A stretch of DNA of 64,000 bases from Portunus trituberculatus (lineage: Eukaryota > Arthropoda > Malacostraca > Decapoda > Portunidae): contig NC_059279.1 of NCBI RefSeq assembly GCF_017591435.1, positions 3,869,501 to 3,933,500 of the forward strand, read 5' to 3'. Positions 1 to 12,166 of this stretch are shown one piece after another (the stretch's first letter is position 1; every line of letters begins with the position of its first letter). A program made the translations under genes and the position numbers. The notes beneath the pieces are model-generated. The model did not search any database. It had not been told where the DNA came from and saw only the letters and a program-made list of their open reading frames with translations.

Positions 1-89
1 CATACTAAATGCCCTGAAAATCATTGAGAATATAGAGAAGGTGTGACAAAAGATCAATGTGAAACATAACATAAACAAGAGTAACTTAC

Positions 90-324
90 TTGTCGATGAC
101 CTGGACAGCTGTGGTGGATCGCTTTGGTAGCTCCTCCCCCAGGAAGAGGGTTGAGAGCCTACCAATGGCCTGAAGGAGAGAGGACAGATCACGAAGGAGG
201 CAATGGAGACGAGGACACTCATGTTCTGCGGAAATGTTGAGTCTCCGCCGCCCGTCTTGCTCTACCATGTTGGACTGCAGGCTGAGGTAGATCTTTGTGG
301 CATCATTCCAAGGCTCATACTGCA

Positions 325-417
<93 letters not shown>

Positions 418-3400
418 GGGCACAAGGTTACTGTAAGCCATTAATTTTTTATCTATTATTATATCATAGCAGCATCCACATCAAGGCAACCAAAAGAGTC
501 TGTTGGATGAGCATACCACCAAGCTGAAGATCTCGTCTGGCAGCAGCTCGGCAATCTTGGCCACCAGCTCCAGGTTCCTGGTGAAGAATGAGTGCCACTC
601 AGACACGTCCTCCCCATCACCCAGCTCACCATAGTAGGCATTGTTGTTTTCCAAGATCTCCTCCCGTATCTCATGGTCCAGTTCCTCCAACTCTGCCTGC
701 AGACACACAAAGAAAATGAGCTATTATGACTGCAAGTGTACTGGTTCATATATTTAGCAGATATATAGGTATAACAGTCCAGGAAACCCGAGACAAGGCA
801 ACACACTGGCACACACTATTCTTAGATCCACTGGCTTCTAATGGAATGGGACATTCTCTAATTACAGCAGAAAAATGTGATCTCCTTTACTCCTTTATGC
901 TATATAAGAAACTGAAACTTCACTACAATAATCCACTATACCTTCATATAATGTCACATTTTCTGAGCTTAATTTTTTACAATATAAGGATAAAACTTGA
1001 ACATCTACTCACTCTCTAAGGATGCAAACCTCTCGCTACACTCACTTGGTTGTGCCGATGCTGTATTTTGTGCAGTATTCCTCTTGCCAGTGATATCAAG
1101 GCATCTGTGTATCTGGAAAGAAGTTGGATGATGGGGAGATGATATAACACAAGATTACAAGACATATTTCAGGGTTTTACTGCTAAAGCTATTGAAACAC
1201 ACTCACAGCAAACCCCTGTCACTCTCTCACAGTTCACATCACCTGATCCACTCATGCACCAATTACTACCATGTGATCCATCAACCTACAGTATCAACTT
1301 CCTCTGATTCACTGGCTCTATTACGAGGCATGTGATCCACCCACCTGGTGATTCCTGCACGCTCCTGTGAGCCTTGAGCCTTGGCCGACAGGTGGTCCAA
1401 GAAAATGCTCCATACATCCAGGCAATTGAAGTAAGCCTCCACACAGTGCTGGCGGAACGTGTAACGGAACAACAATGCAAGGAACTCCAGCACTGGGAAC
1501 TGAGAGTTGTTCTCAAACCTCCGCAAATGAACACTGACGAACAACCTCAGGAACTCAGAGAACTTGTCAATGTAGCTGTTGAGGTGAGGAGGGCAAGACT
1601 GAGAAAATATAGCACTGGTTGAAAAAGGTAAGCAGTCCAAGTTATCATAATAGTGGGGAAAGTAAAGCTATAAGAAGCATTTAAGAACATGATCTAAAGC
1701 CACACCTGGGATCGAGGAGCTGCAGACGGGAGGTTGTGTTGGGCTCCTCCCTCACCAGCCGCTGCAGAAGGTGGAAAGTGTTACGGAACATCTGCAGCAG
1801 GAAGTCTTCAAAGTCATGGGGGACACAGTTCTTGCTCATGATTTCGTTGATGGCACCCATAGCCAGCACGCCAAGGGACTCTCCGGACACACAATTTTTC
1901 TCCACCAGACCATTGTGGTGACGGTTGTGCTGTCAAGGAAAGATGGGTGAGTAACTTTGAGTGATTGTGCTGCTCAGACAAGAAATAATGGGATAACTTT
2001 TAGCACTAACATATTCATGGCACACCGCACCTCTCTTAGGCAAGACAGCCTGACAATCCCACGCAGAGCTGCCTAAATGAAGTCCCATACACACACACAC
2101 ACACTTAACACTCTTCCTACTATCAGCCTCAGTAGAAGGGGACTGTTTGTGGCTCACCATAATTCATTACAAAAAGAAGTAACTACCTGGATACCACCAC
2201 TCTTTGCTTTACTCACCTGAGGGTCAGCTCCTAGTGAGGCAAAGAGGAAAATGGTGTTGAGGAGATGAGGGGTGATGAGAGATGAGAGGGGGATCCAGGA
2301 GAACAGATGTGTGAGACAGTTGAGGGCCAAGGAAGCTATTGTTTCACTCTCAGGGTCAAGGGGAGGCAGCACCCATCCCATGCGCACTGTGGGACCACTC
2401 TCCAAGGAGTGAAACATGTTGCTGAGAAGGCTCCCTGTAATATAAACATCCTTAAATATCACATCAATAACCTTTGCAAAAGAACAAGTTTGCCTTCCAT
2501 TGAATTTCTCTCAGCAATGGTCTAGTCTTTCTAAATGTCAATATTTAGTCATAGTTCTCCAGTTACTATGAAGAGGGTAATGACAGATGATTGAGGGATA
2601 CAGAAGAGGTGAGTGATATAGTTGAGAACCAAGGATGCTACTGTTTGCTTGCTTCATTCTGCAGTCAATGGGAAACAGCATCCACACAACTTATCCAAAA
2701 ACCTACCATCTCAACAAGACAAATGTACAATCAACCATCCACAGAATTTCTCTTGGCAATGGGCTACAATCTTTATAAAGGTCTATCTCTTCTCGTGCAG
2801 ACTTCAAGAATTTTATCATCTATTTCAGCTGCTTTTTAATATCAAACATGAGACATCTGCCCTCCAAGTGTGAGGAAAGTAATCACTCACCTGTCTGTAT
2901 TGGAGAGGAGGAGAGACCTGACCGGCTGGGTGAGTGACTATGAGAATGAGTGGGTGAGGGCGGAGGGGTTGCTGTCACTGCATTCTTATGTTTTTCCACA
3001 ACACCTTCTAGCAGACCTGGAAGACAAAAAACATGGATAAAAGAAGCATTATTATCTTCAAGAGAGCATATGAATTGAGGGAGAAATGGGTTAAAGAAAT
3101 GCTCACAGTCTTTTGTTATGGTATATCCACACAAAAAAGTTATTCATGTCAGCACTATTTACCCGAAAGGAGAGTGAGCATGGTGGGAACCTGCTGGGAA
3201 AGAAGACGCCTCAGCTCAGTCCTGCGGGAATATGACAGCTCCTCTCGGGGACATGCAAGCTCTTCACTGATGGTCTGCAGAAACACAATGCACAGCACCA
3301 CTGTGTCTGGACTTCGGGATAGCTGCAAAGAAAGGATTAAAGTAATATAACCTACTTCAGAATGACGTGCCACAGCAGGCTTTGCTTCTAGAACACTTAC

Positions 3401-4598
3401 CATCTACATTTCCCTTCAGCCAAGAACAAAAAAATGTGACAAACCAATAAATTCCTCTTATTACTCTAGTATAACACAAATTCAAGGGTTTTGTCAACCT
3501 TTAAGCTTTTTCAAGATAGTCTTTGGCTTGCCTAGGGTACCCGCACAATACTCACAGACAAGACGTTAGTAAAAAAGTCTGGGTAGAAGTGTGGCCAGGA
3601 GAGGCGGGCAATGTCCACCACCAGCTTCACCAACTTGTTGCGGATGTAGTACGGCGCCACCTTGTGATTCTCCAGCACAAACCTGTACAGAGTTGACCGG
3701 ATCTCTGTCCTCTCCTCTGGCATGAGTCCGACCCATTGCTTGTTAATGATGTTCTGGAAGGGAAAGATGCATCTCACTAACTTCATGTGAGATCAAATTC
3801 AACCAGTGAACCATCAAAATAGAGAACTGAGAAAAAGTAAAGTTGCCTGCAAATGAAAATACCCCCTAAGTGCACAATAAGCAATGGCACTGAACAGAGT
3901 CTTGTTGATGTACATACAGAAAAATAACTATAAATTACATATATTAAAATCAATACAAGTTGTGAATCTTAAATCTCTGCATAAGAACAACAGGTGTGAA
4001 AGTATGCAAGATGAAGGAGTATTGTTACCTCAAGGGTGGTGAGACAGTACATGGAGACATAAGAGTTGTGTGTGTGGGCGAGGTAATAGAGGCACTGCTT
4101 CCATGCCCCTCGTTGCTGCCCAAAGTTCCCCAGGATGGTCTCAATGTCATGTTTCCGACTGTTGCTAGTGGCCAGGCCGAAGAATTCAGTCATCAGCCCT
4201 TCAAGAGCCATAAGCGAGGCCTGGTCGGTGGCCTGATACAAGAGGACAGGTTGAGTGCCAGGTTAGCTTAGTTACTGTAACACCACATTAGAAATTCTTT
4301 ACTAATTTCAATTGATGGATAATTATGGAAATCAATGATGAAAAAATAAGACATATGACAACACACATAGCTACATCAGTTCAGGGGACAAGGCAAGAGC
4401 GCCAAGACTAAATATGCCAAAAGAAGGGATGAGACTTATGCGGGAGGAAAATGCTGGAAATAGAATTATCCAGCAGCAGAAAGATAGAGAGGAGATTTTT
4501 TAAGGTGGAGTGCACCAGATTACTTATTAATATACAGGGATAAAAAATTTTCATCACATGTCTGAGATTAGAGCAGGATTAAACATTACACTCACCAT
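90..4598 (-). CDS. XPO6: Exportin-6 (partial, N-terminal part)
   Basis: Importin-beta family nuclear export receptor; in animals XPO6 exports actin-profilin in a RanGTP-dependent way. Eleven coding exons read on the minus strand: 4596-4598, 4029-4232, 3556-3753, 3163-3322, 2891-3016, 2217-2434, 1706-1929, 1345-1575, 1046-1112, 517-696, 90-319. All junctions are AG/GT and the phases chain without a break. Landmarks that follow the family: the N-terminal ALEGLMTEFF, RNKLVKLVVDIARLSWPHFY, SEELACPREELS, TATPPPSPTHS, LTHLFSWIPLSSLITP, MSKNCVP, FLRLFVSVHLRR and RLHCLLRDLSSLLQAIGRL. The start is the ATG at 4596-4598, the last codon of its exon. The final visible exon ends in phase 2 at position 90, so the gene runs off the left edge. 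About 60% of a normal ~1100-residue exportin-6 is present. No frame breaks seen. Confidence 0.95.
330..410. repeat. (AG)n microsatellite next to an XPO6 splice acceptor
   Basis: About 40 uninterrupted AG units. On the coding (minus) strand this is (CT)n, ending about 10 bases before the acceptor of the exon at 90-319. It therefore sits where the polypyrimidine tract belongs. The start of the exon is fixed by TATGAGCC following cag. Confidence 0.95.
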
Positions 4599-4787
4599 TG
4601 CTGTTGTGAATCTGATGTTAGATTGTGAGGAAAGGGCCGGCTCCTGTGAAAGGGAGTAAGGGAGTAAATATATAAATAAGACTTCACTAACAAATGCATA
4701 TCCTTTATCACCACCATCAGTCAAGCACTTCTCTATGATTCTAATAGTTCGAAGGTTCAGCAATGAGAGAAAGAAGTCTGCATGGTA

Positions 4788-4905
4788 ACAATTTTTTTTT
4801 TTTTTTTTTTTAACATGAGGGGAAGGTGACCAAAGGCAATAAAAAAAAATGGAAAAAAAAAAAAAAAAAGGCCCACTTGATTGTCAGTTCCCTTAAAGAG
4901 TGAAT
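4788..4905 (-). mobile_element. LINE 3'-end fragment
   Basis: A T-run of about 21 bases is followed by a gaggggaaggtgaccaaaggcaa-like stretch, A-rich runs and ggcccacttg. This matches the 3' ends of the two larger minus-strand LINE copies at 51.87 kb and 54.67 kb, which have T-run, agagggccagcc, aaggcaaaaa and ggccyacttg in the same order. Only the 3' tail is present, as in a heavily 5'-truncated insertion. It lies just upstream of the XPO6 start exon. Confidence 0.65.
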
Positions 4906-5640
4906 AGGGTTGATGTCTTCACTAGTGGTCAAGGCATTAAATAAGTGTGGTGTAGGCAACCACCCTAGAAAATATCTCGTACTTTCCTAACCTGACCACC
5001 AGCACAACCTGACCTGACTACAAGCCATGCAGACGGTCTCGAGCAAGTCCAAGTCTGCCCAGCCTCGAGGGCGGGTGTGGCGGCTGTTTGTTACTGCTCT
5101 ACATCTCTGTACAGCATTTTTATATATTTGATACACAGCAGCCTTCTACAATCAGGTTTCTTACACTGCTGGACACCAATTCCTACAACAATCAACCATC
5201 AACTAAAATATACACCTGCACACTTCAGCTACCCCAGCATTTCATAAGCAGCTTCCTTTAAATGATAGACCCAAAAGATTAACAGGGGAGCAAACCAGGC
5301 CAGCAAACATCTAACCATTGTCTGATTAATTCCATCATGCCACAGGTTCATTCTACCAATGCAGGTTCACATATGCTATCAAATCCTGAACACTCCTCCA
5401 CTTCTACAAGGCTAACAGATCGACACACTGAATCTTGGATTGACTTGAGAGGCAGTCCAGGAAGTGGCAATGTCTCCTAAGCTAAAGTTATCATGCTCTG
5501 GCTTCCCTCACACTATAACTGCACTTTTCCACCACATCCATCTTGCAGGAAAGAGAAGGAGAGCTAGTGTGACACCAAACATGTACTTTCCTTCATAACA
5601 GGCATATTTTAGTTAGAGAATAACCAGGAAAAAGGTACAG
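4906..5640. other. Non-coding stretch upstream of XPO6
   Basis: No supportable gene. It may contain the XPO6 promoter and a noncoding first exon, because the ATG exon has an acceptor-like catcag shortly upstream on the minus strand. No clear TATA or initiator could be picked out. Confidence 0.4.
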
Positions 5641-5654
5641 ATAAGAGCTAGGTC

Positions 5655-6140
5655 AGTACCAAGGACATGTCTATCAGTCTGCTGCCTTCCTGTCCAATCT
5701 TTTACATCCTTTCATGGATCCAAATCAGATTAAAAGCACGCAAGAACCATATCCCATCCATTTATTCATTCTACGCATTCCGAGACACCTTAAATAAGCT
5801 TATCTATGTCTCACTGGATTCAAGCATCAAGGACATGTATGGGAATCCTCTTTCAGTCTACTATCAGTCTATCCTAGTCCTTACCCCGTCTCAAACATCA
5901 AAGACTGACTACATGCAGTTCCCACGTATCCCTAAGGCTATGGAATAAGCATATCTAAGTTCCTCATTGGATTTAAAAAACGAAGGACATGTATGGGAGT
6001 TTTTTTATCAGTCGATCTTGGTCCTTGCTAGCTCCCTGACAGCCAAGGCAAGCTAAGTACATACAATAAACAGGATTTTAGGACCACACACATCCCAAGA
6101 TCCCAGAAAAGGTATATCTTGAGTCATTGGTCAGTAGTGG
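5655..6140. repeat. Degenerate ~155 bp tandem repeat
   Basis: The block aaggacatgt recurs at 5661, 5829 and 5983. The last two copies share surrounding sequence: aataagcwtatctawgt before and atgtatggga, tatcagtc, atc.tdgtccttgc after. Spacings are 168 and 154 bases. The 93-codon open frame over this array has no family resemblance and is treated as incidental. Confidence 0.7.
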
Positions 6141-6373
6141 TCAGGGAGAAGCCAGCCAACACGAGTCTGGTCACCTTGGCAATGAGATTAGGGACCTCTT
6201 ATCTCACCCACCTGATCACTTTTAGAGTCTTTCTCGCGCTCTGTTCACCTGTAATAAGAAGGTGAATTAATGAGTGTACTGCACCTGCTAAAGTGGTGAT
6301 AGGAAAGCCATGGTTGAGGCGATTACAAGAGTGGGAGAGTGAGGCGGCCAGCGCGTCTCTGCGTTTGACAGAC

Positions 6374-6572
6374 GACACACACACACAGACACACACACAC
6401 ACGCACACACACACACACTCGGATTATCACACTCGCTCTCACACTCTCTTGGGCTGTTAAGGGGATTAATTGCTGTCTTCAGAGTCTACAGTGTTGTTAT
6501 AAGGTCCATGTTTATTTTGTTGGTTTTATGTGTGTTACTGTTATATGCTGGCTCACACACACACACACACAC
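6374..6572. repeat. (CA)n microsatellites
   Basis: Two interrupted CA tracts at about 6374-6418 and 6551-6572, separated by ordinary AT-rich sequence. No gene is associated. Confidence 0.9.
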
Positions 6573-6906
6573 ACTTTATGCTGCCGAGGGAAAGAGATAT
6601 ATTGCTCTATTTTCAGGGCTTGCACATGCATGGCAACATTTTGAGGCCACATACAATGTATGTTGAAACATATTTTATTGTCTACGTACGTACTTGCACT
6701 ACTTGAAATTTAACAAATTTTCATATACCCTGTTTGTCTGTGTTGACATTATATAGTACCGTGGTTGTATTGTATAATTATCATTTATTAATACAGTGGT
6801 AAAACGTAAAATAGTAATGAATAACTTACCATGAAAAGTATTGGGGACAGTTAATCATACTAAATTAATACCCCTTAGTCTGAAAAGTAGAATGCACATA
6901 ATATGT

Positions 6907-7765
6907 TCCCCACACATCGACGCCCATGGTAGCAGAACCCAAGAAGCGATATCAAAGGAACCTCCCCCATGGACTGTGATCTAGTTAATAAGTGTCCTGA
7001 TCTCATCCACGCCCTAGAAGGTGCCGGTGCCACGGTCCATTTCATCTGGATACCCTCTCATGTGGGTATCCCGTTAAATGAAAAAGCAGACCACCTTGCT
7101 CAGTGTGCCCTACAAGATGACACATTGGACCCTGGCACTGAGTACACTCTGGGTTATGTTAAGATTAGCATTAAAGACTTTGTACAAAGTAGCATTAGTG
7201 ATCAGTTGGAGCTTTGTTGCCATAGGGGCAGTAGCACTAGTCTTCACTATGCACATGTCTCCCAGAGCTGTGCTTACACCTACGGGAGACACACTGCATC
7301 ACATGACAGGGTGGCAATGAGGCTCAGATTAGGCTACAAATACTTTTGGGAAGTCAGTGCTTCTCCTGGTGTGTGCTGTGTGTTGTGTGCTATTATACCA
7401 AGGGGACACACTCTGCGTCACTATATCATGGAATGTCCTCCATTGCTAAATTTAGGCCAAAAGGTCAGCATGACTTGTACAGCCTCATTGACCATCTCCT
7501 AGACTCTGCCGCCCTCAGGAATATACTCAGGGAATATCCTCAGTTTGCTCCCAGACTGTAGGATGTCTTAGGCAATAAGGTGTGCAATATGTGTATTTAT
7601 TTATTGAAATACTTGTATTTTTGTTGTGTATACTGTCCAGAGTTATTTTTGTGATACTTTAACCTTAAGTCTTTGCCCAGGGGGTGGGTGGCAAGGCCCA
7701 TCCTCCTCCTTTGTTGTAGTTATCTATTAATTCAACAATAAATGTATCAATCAATTAAATTAATA
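6907..7765 (+). mobile_element. LINE fragment: RNase H domain and 3' end
   Basis: The frame from 6969 encodes an RNase H-like end of a non-LTR retrotransposon, with FIWIPSHVGIPLNEKADHLA followed later by AMRLRLGYKYFWE and HTLRHYIMECP. After about position 7440 the match continues in another frame (FRPKGQHDLYSLIDHLL to REYPQFAPRL, stop near 7560), so the copy is frameshifted. Endonuclease and reverse transcriptase are absent, so it is strongly 5'-truncated. The 3' end runs through a T-rich tail into aataaatgtatcaatcaatt at about 7735-7765. A dead fragment. Confidence 0.85.
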
Positions 7766-8690
7766 AGCCACAAGGAAGGGAATTAAGACGGTCCACAAGT
7801 CAATATGTGTAGGTCCTAAGGAGAATATGTAAAGAAAGAAATGCACAAGAAGGAGGATAATGAATTTTGTAAGTCAGAATACGAAACAAGATATCAAAAG
7901 AAAGAATTGTCACATGAAAGAGGAAAGGGAAATTCAAAAGTCAGTAGGAGCACTTATATAAAGCATTAACATATATCACAGGAAGCCCGAAAAGAGATGT
8001 GAGTAGGAGATATCCGGCCGAGAAAGACACTTATTATGAATGCAATGTAAAACTAAATAAAAGAAAAATTAAGAAGGGTCTCATAAGTCAGAAGGAAAGG
8101 AAGCAAAGGAAAAGAGAAGATATTTTAAGAAAGTATATAGTGTATGAAAGGACCCAAGTAGTAGGGGAAAAAAAAAAAAAAAAACATCGAACTGCAGCCT
8201 ATGAAGTGAAGAAAGCAGTTAAACATAATGTTAGTATAGAATATGACAGATGAAGAGAGAAGACAGCTGGTAACAGAAATTGCAGAAGTGATGAGGAAAA
8301 ATTTAACAAAAGGCTAGACGAAGGGGATGGAGGGATCACCTTCTATGTTAGAACTGATTGATTGATTGATTGATACATATACTGTTAATTGCATTAAAAA
8401 TGAAATACAACAACGGAGGAGGATAGACCTTAAATTGCCATCCCCTGTAAGACATAGGTAAGTGTATAGGGTATCAAAAATATAAAAATAGATTTAAGTA
8501 AATCTGTGTTAGGATTGTATGGTGAAATAGCATGGAAAGTAGAAACTGAAAAACTCATTAAAAGTTGAGAAATGAAATAAATAGTTCATATAACAGAGCT
8601 GTGAAAAGAGACAGAGAAATAAAGAAATTGAAGTGATAGAAGACAGAAGAGGTGACGACTCACAAAGGGACATAAAGAGAAATTGGTTGA
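7766..8690. other. A-rich, purine-biased intergenic DNA
   Basis: No supportable gene. The strand is biased towards A and G, which creates lysine/glutamate-rich open frames such as 7999-8253 with no family resemblance. A (GATT)n motif lies at 8356-8374. Confidence 0.6.
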
Positions 8691-8694
8691 AAGA

Positions 8695-8752
8695 CGACGA
8701 CGACGACGACGACGACGAAGAAGAAGAAGAAGAAGAAGAAGAAGAAGAAGAA
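8695..8752 (+). repeat. (GAC)n(GAA)n compound trinucleotide repeat
   Basis: About seven ACG/GAC units pass directly into about eleven GAA units. The poly-Asp/poly-Glu and poly-Ser open frames on the two strands come from this repeat and are not genes. Confidence 0.95.
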
Positions 8753-8839
8753 AAAGAAAAACGAACAAGAAGAAGCGATATGAAGGGAAAGATCGCAGTC
8801 ACAAGAAGAGCATAGAAAAGAAAGGAAGGATCTCGTTTT

Positions 8840-9150
8840 AGTGATTGATTGATTGATAACTTTATTGCTGTAGAAGTGTATACAACAAGGGAGGGGGTCG
8901 GGTCATGCCGACCACCCCGTAAACATGGGACAAAAAGGATTTATGAGTGCGTCAGGAGGCGAAGGTGAAGCACGTCCAGCCACACGTCTGGCAGTGGCAG
9001 TGTGGCACTGCAGCGTCCTTATTCCTCCCGCACCGCCAACCTGGGACAGTGATACCTGCTGCCTTCTGGTGCCGTTAGAATACATAAGAAGCATTCGCAA
9101 AGAAAATATACCACAAGAAAAAAAGGAAAAGAGATTAGTAGATTCATAGG
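8840..9150 (-). mobile_element. Unclassified retroelement-like fragment with (GATT)n end
   Basis: Starts with gattgattgattgataactttattg, a form typical of the reversed 3' end of LINEs that finish in short tandem tails. It is followed by a GC-rich block (ggtcgggtcatgccgaccacc and the caggaggcg region). No motif assigns it to a family, so the call rests on the tail form and the abrupt change in composition. Confidence 0.35.
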
Positions 9151-9689
9151 TTAGTAAGAGGGCATAAGATGCAATAATAAAGGAGATGTCACAAGAAAAG
9201 TAGAAAGAAAAGGGAGATTCCTGTGGTCCCAAACAAGATCAAGACTATTTTATCAGCTGTTACATTAGATTGTCTGCCTGAGGTAAGCACACCGCATCAC
9301 CGCCCCTTAAAACTACGGTACTTTAAACCCTACCGTGCTATCATCCTCTTAGTATATCTGCTATAACTATCTGTACCAGACAACACCTCCATAGAGTACA
9401 GGAGACTTGTCGTGAACAGGCACATGACATTTGATAGTGTGGGGGGAGTGGCTGAGTTTGCTCTCTTTGCTCAAGTGAAAGTGAACGAGTTTAGGGGTGT
9501 GCAGCTAAACAAGGTTTTGTCTGATCTTAATGTTCATTGTTCTCCTGAAGTTGGGGTGTGTGTTAATGTTGATTTAATCTTGCCAGTGTTGGTGACTGGG
9601 TTGCCTGCCGCCTTGCACGATCTGTCATATGAAGGAGATAGGATGAGCTGCGCCTGTCAAGAGGAATGATAGATTTACTTTACTTCCAG

Positions 9690-9750
9690 AGGAATGGTGA
9701 GACGGCGGCAGCTACAGTCAGACACAGCGCAAACCACTTGTGTCATTAAG
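9690..9750 (+). other. Possible noncoding first exon of the HEXD-like gene
   Basis: A GC-richer stretch ends in cattaag followed by a consensus donor gtgagt at 9751. A good acceptor (ttctcttctaattatag) lies at 12000, upstream of the HEXD-like start codon at 12167. Pairing the two is inference; no transcript evidence is available here. Confidence 0.25.
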
Positions 9751-10068
9751 GTGAGTGACGTGTGTGATATGTTTCTTATTTCAAGCTGATGGAAATGCAT
9801 ATGATGTACTGAAAGAGTGATTTCCACAAAATTATCTTTGTGAGAGAAAACCATTCATCCTTAACTATTACTTACTGTACCTATTATATTTGGAGATCAA
9901 AAGTATCAGCATACATAAAGTTGTTTCAAACCTAATCTATACTCTTATAAAAATGTTAGGTGTGCTACATAATTCATTAACCCACTGGATGTAAAAAGAA
10001 AGGGAATTGAAATAGTAAGTTTTATTACTGAAAAAAAAAAAAAAATACAACACACACACACACACACA

Positions 10069-10906
<838 letters not shown>

Positions 10907-11219
10907 GGCCCGGTAGCTCAGTGGTTAGAGCGCTGGCTTCACAAGCCAGATGACCGGGTTCAATTCCCGGCCGGGTGTAGATATTTGGGTGTGTCTCCTT
11001 TCACGTGTAGCCCCTGTTCACCTAGCAGTGAGTAGGTACGGGATGTAAATCGAGGAGTTGTGACCTTGTTGTCCCGGTGTGTGGTGTGTGCCTGGTCTCA
11101 GACCTATCCGAAGATCGGAAACAATGAGCTCTGAGCTCGTTCCGTAGGGTAACGTCTGGCTGTCTCGTCAGAGACTGCAGCAGATCAAACAGTGAATTAC
11201 ACACACACACACACACACA
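10907..11219 (+). mobile_element. tRNA-derived SINE, subfamily A, copy 1 (full head)
   Basis: The head (10909-10978) is tRNA-like. It has the A box tagctcagtgg, an anticodon arm ctggc-ttcacaa-gccag that reads CAC (valine), and a near-consensus B box ggttcaattcc. A ~220 bp unrelated body follows (gtagatatttgggtgtgtct, cccctgttcacctagcag, aggtacgggatgtaaatcg, ccgaagatcgg), then gtgaatta and an (AC)n tail. (AC)n is also present directly before the head. It is not a functional tRNA: the acceptor stem continues into SINE body, and the same body recurs elsewhere with a related head. Confidence 0.9.
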
Positions 11220-11467
11220 GGACTGAGGTTCGATTCCCCGGCCGGGTGTAGATATTTGGGTGTGTCTCCTTTCACGTGTAGCCCCTGTTCACCTAGCAGT
11301 GAGTAGGTACGGGATGTAAATCGAGGAGTTGTGACCTTGTTGTCCCGGTGTGTGGTGTGTGCCTGGTCTCAGGCCTATCAGAAGATCGGAAATAATGAGC
11401 TCTGAGCTCGTTCCGTAGGGTAACGTCTGGCTGTCTAGTCAGAGACTGCAGCAGATCAAACAATGAA

Positions 11468-11515
<48 letters not shown>
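11220..11515 (+). mobile_element. SINE subfamily A, copy 2 (truncated head)
   Basis: Begins in the B-box region (aggttcgattccccggccgg) and then repeats the body of copy 1 with a few substitutions. It ends in aatgaatca and a (CA)n tail of about 23 units at 11468-11514. It lies in direct tandem with copy 1, separated only by that copy's (AC)n tail. Confidence 0.9.
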
Positions 11516-12166
11516 CCCTACCTGCAGGTCTCTAATGACTCACTGGTGATTTATTTTACTGATCATTGCCATCCTGAGAGGGTTGAGGAAAGACAATACT
11601 TTTAGTGATGTTTAGGGATGAATAGCCATTGACCATAAGAACTGCAGTTGGTTTTAATTTTCTTATAAGTAACATTATTCACTGGTATAAAACACTTTCA
11701 GAATATTCCATTGGTTATAAACAACACATGTCATCAACTTAGCACCATGACATTTTGTTTACACTACAAAAGTAAGATATTTATCTCAGTCACCTATCCC
11801 TGCTTGGTTTTAATCTGGCAGTGTCTTAGGCGTGAGTGACATGTGAATGATATCTGGAGGCGGTAGTGTTGGGAAACACACCCACAAACAAGCTCACATT
11901 GATCCAAGATTTTATATAGCATTAAACATTGATACTTAAGTACATTACATATGTTTTCATGCACATAGAAAAAGATTAAACATTTCTCTTCTAATTATAG
12001 AGGAATAATGATTTGGCACAAGGTGAAACTAATGTGATTCTTAAATGTTCACAGAACATTCCAGTGAAGAATGTAAGAAGAATCAAGATTTGAATGGTTC
12101 TTACAGAAGCTTCCAGCTAAGCACAATATAGATAACACGACTTTTGATAAGTGACTGTTGTCTTCA

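Noticed and set aside
7999..8253. Lys/Arg-rich 84-residue open frame
   Set aside because: Explained by purine-biased sequence with an A run; no family resemblance or splice context.
8509..8802. Poly-Ser and poly-Asp/Glu proteins
   Set aside because: Artefact of the (GAC)n(GAA)n repeat.
10909..10978. A functional tRNA-Val(CAC) gene
   Set aside because: The head has A and B boxes and a paired anticodon arm, but it continues into a SINE body that recurs at several places with related heads, so it is the SINE promoter.
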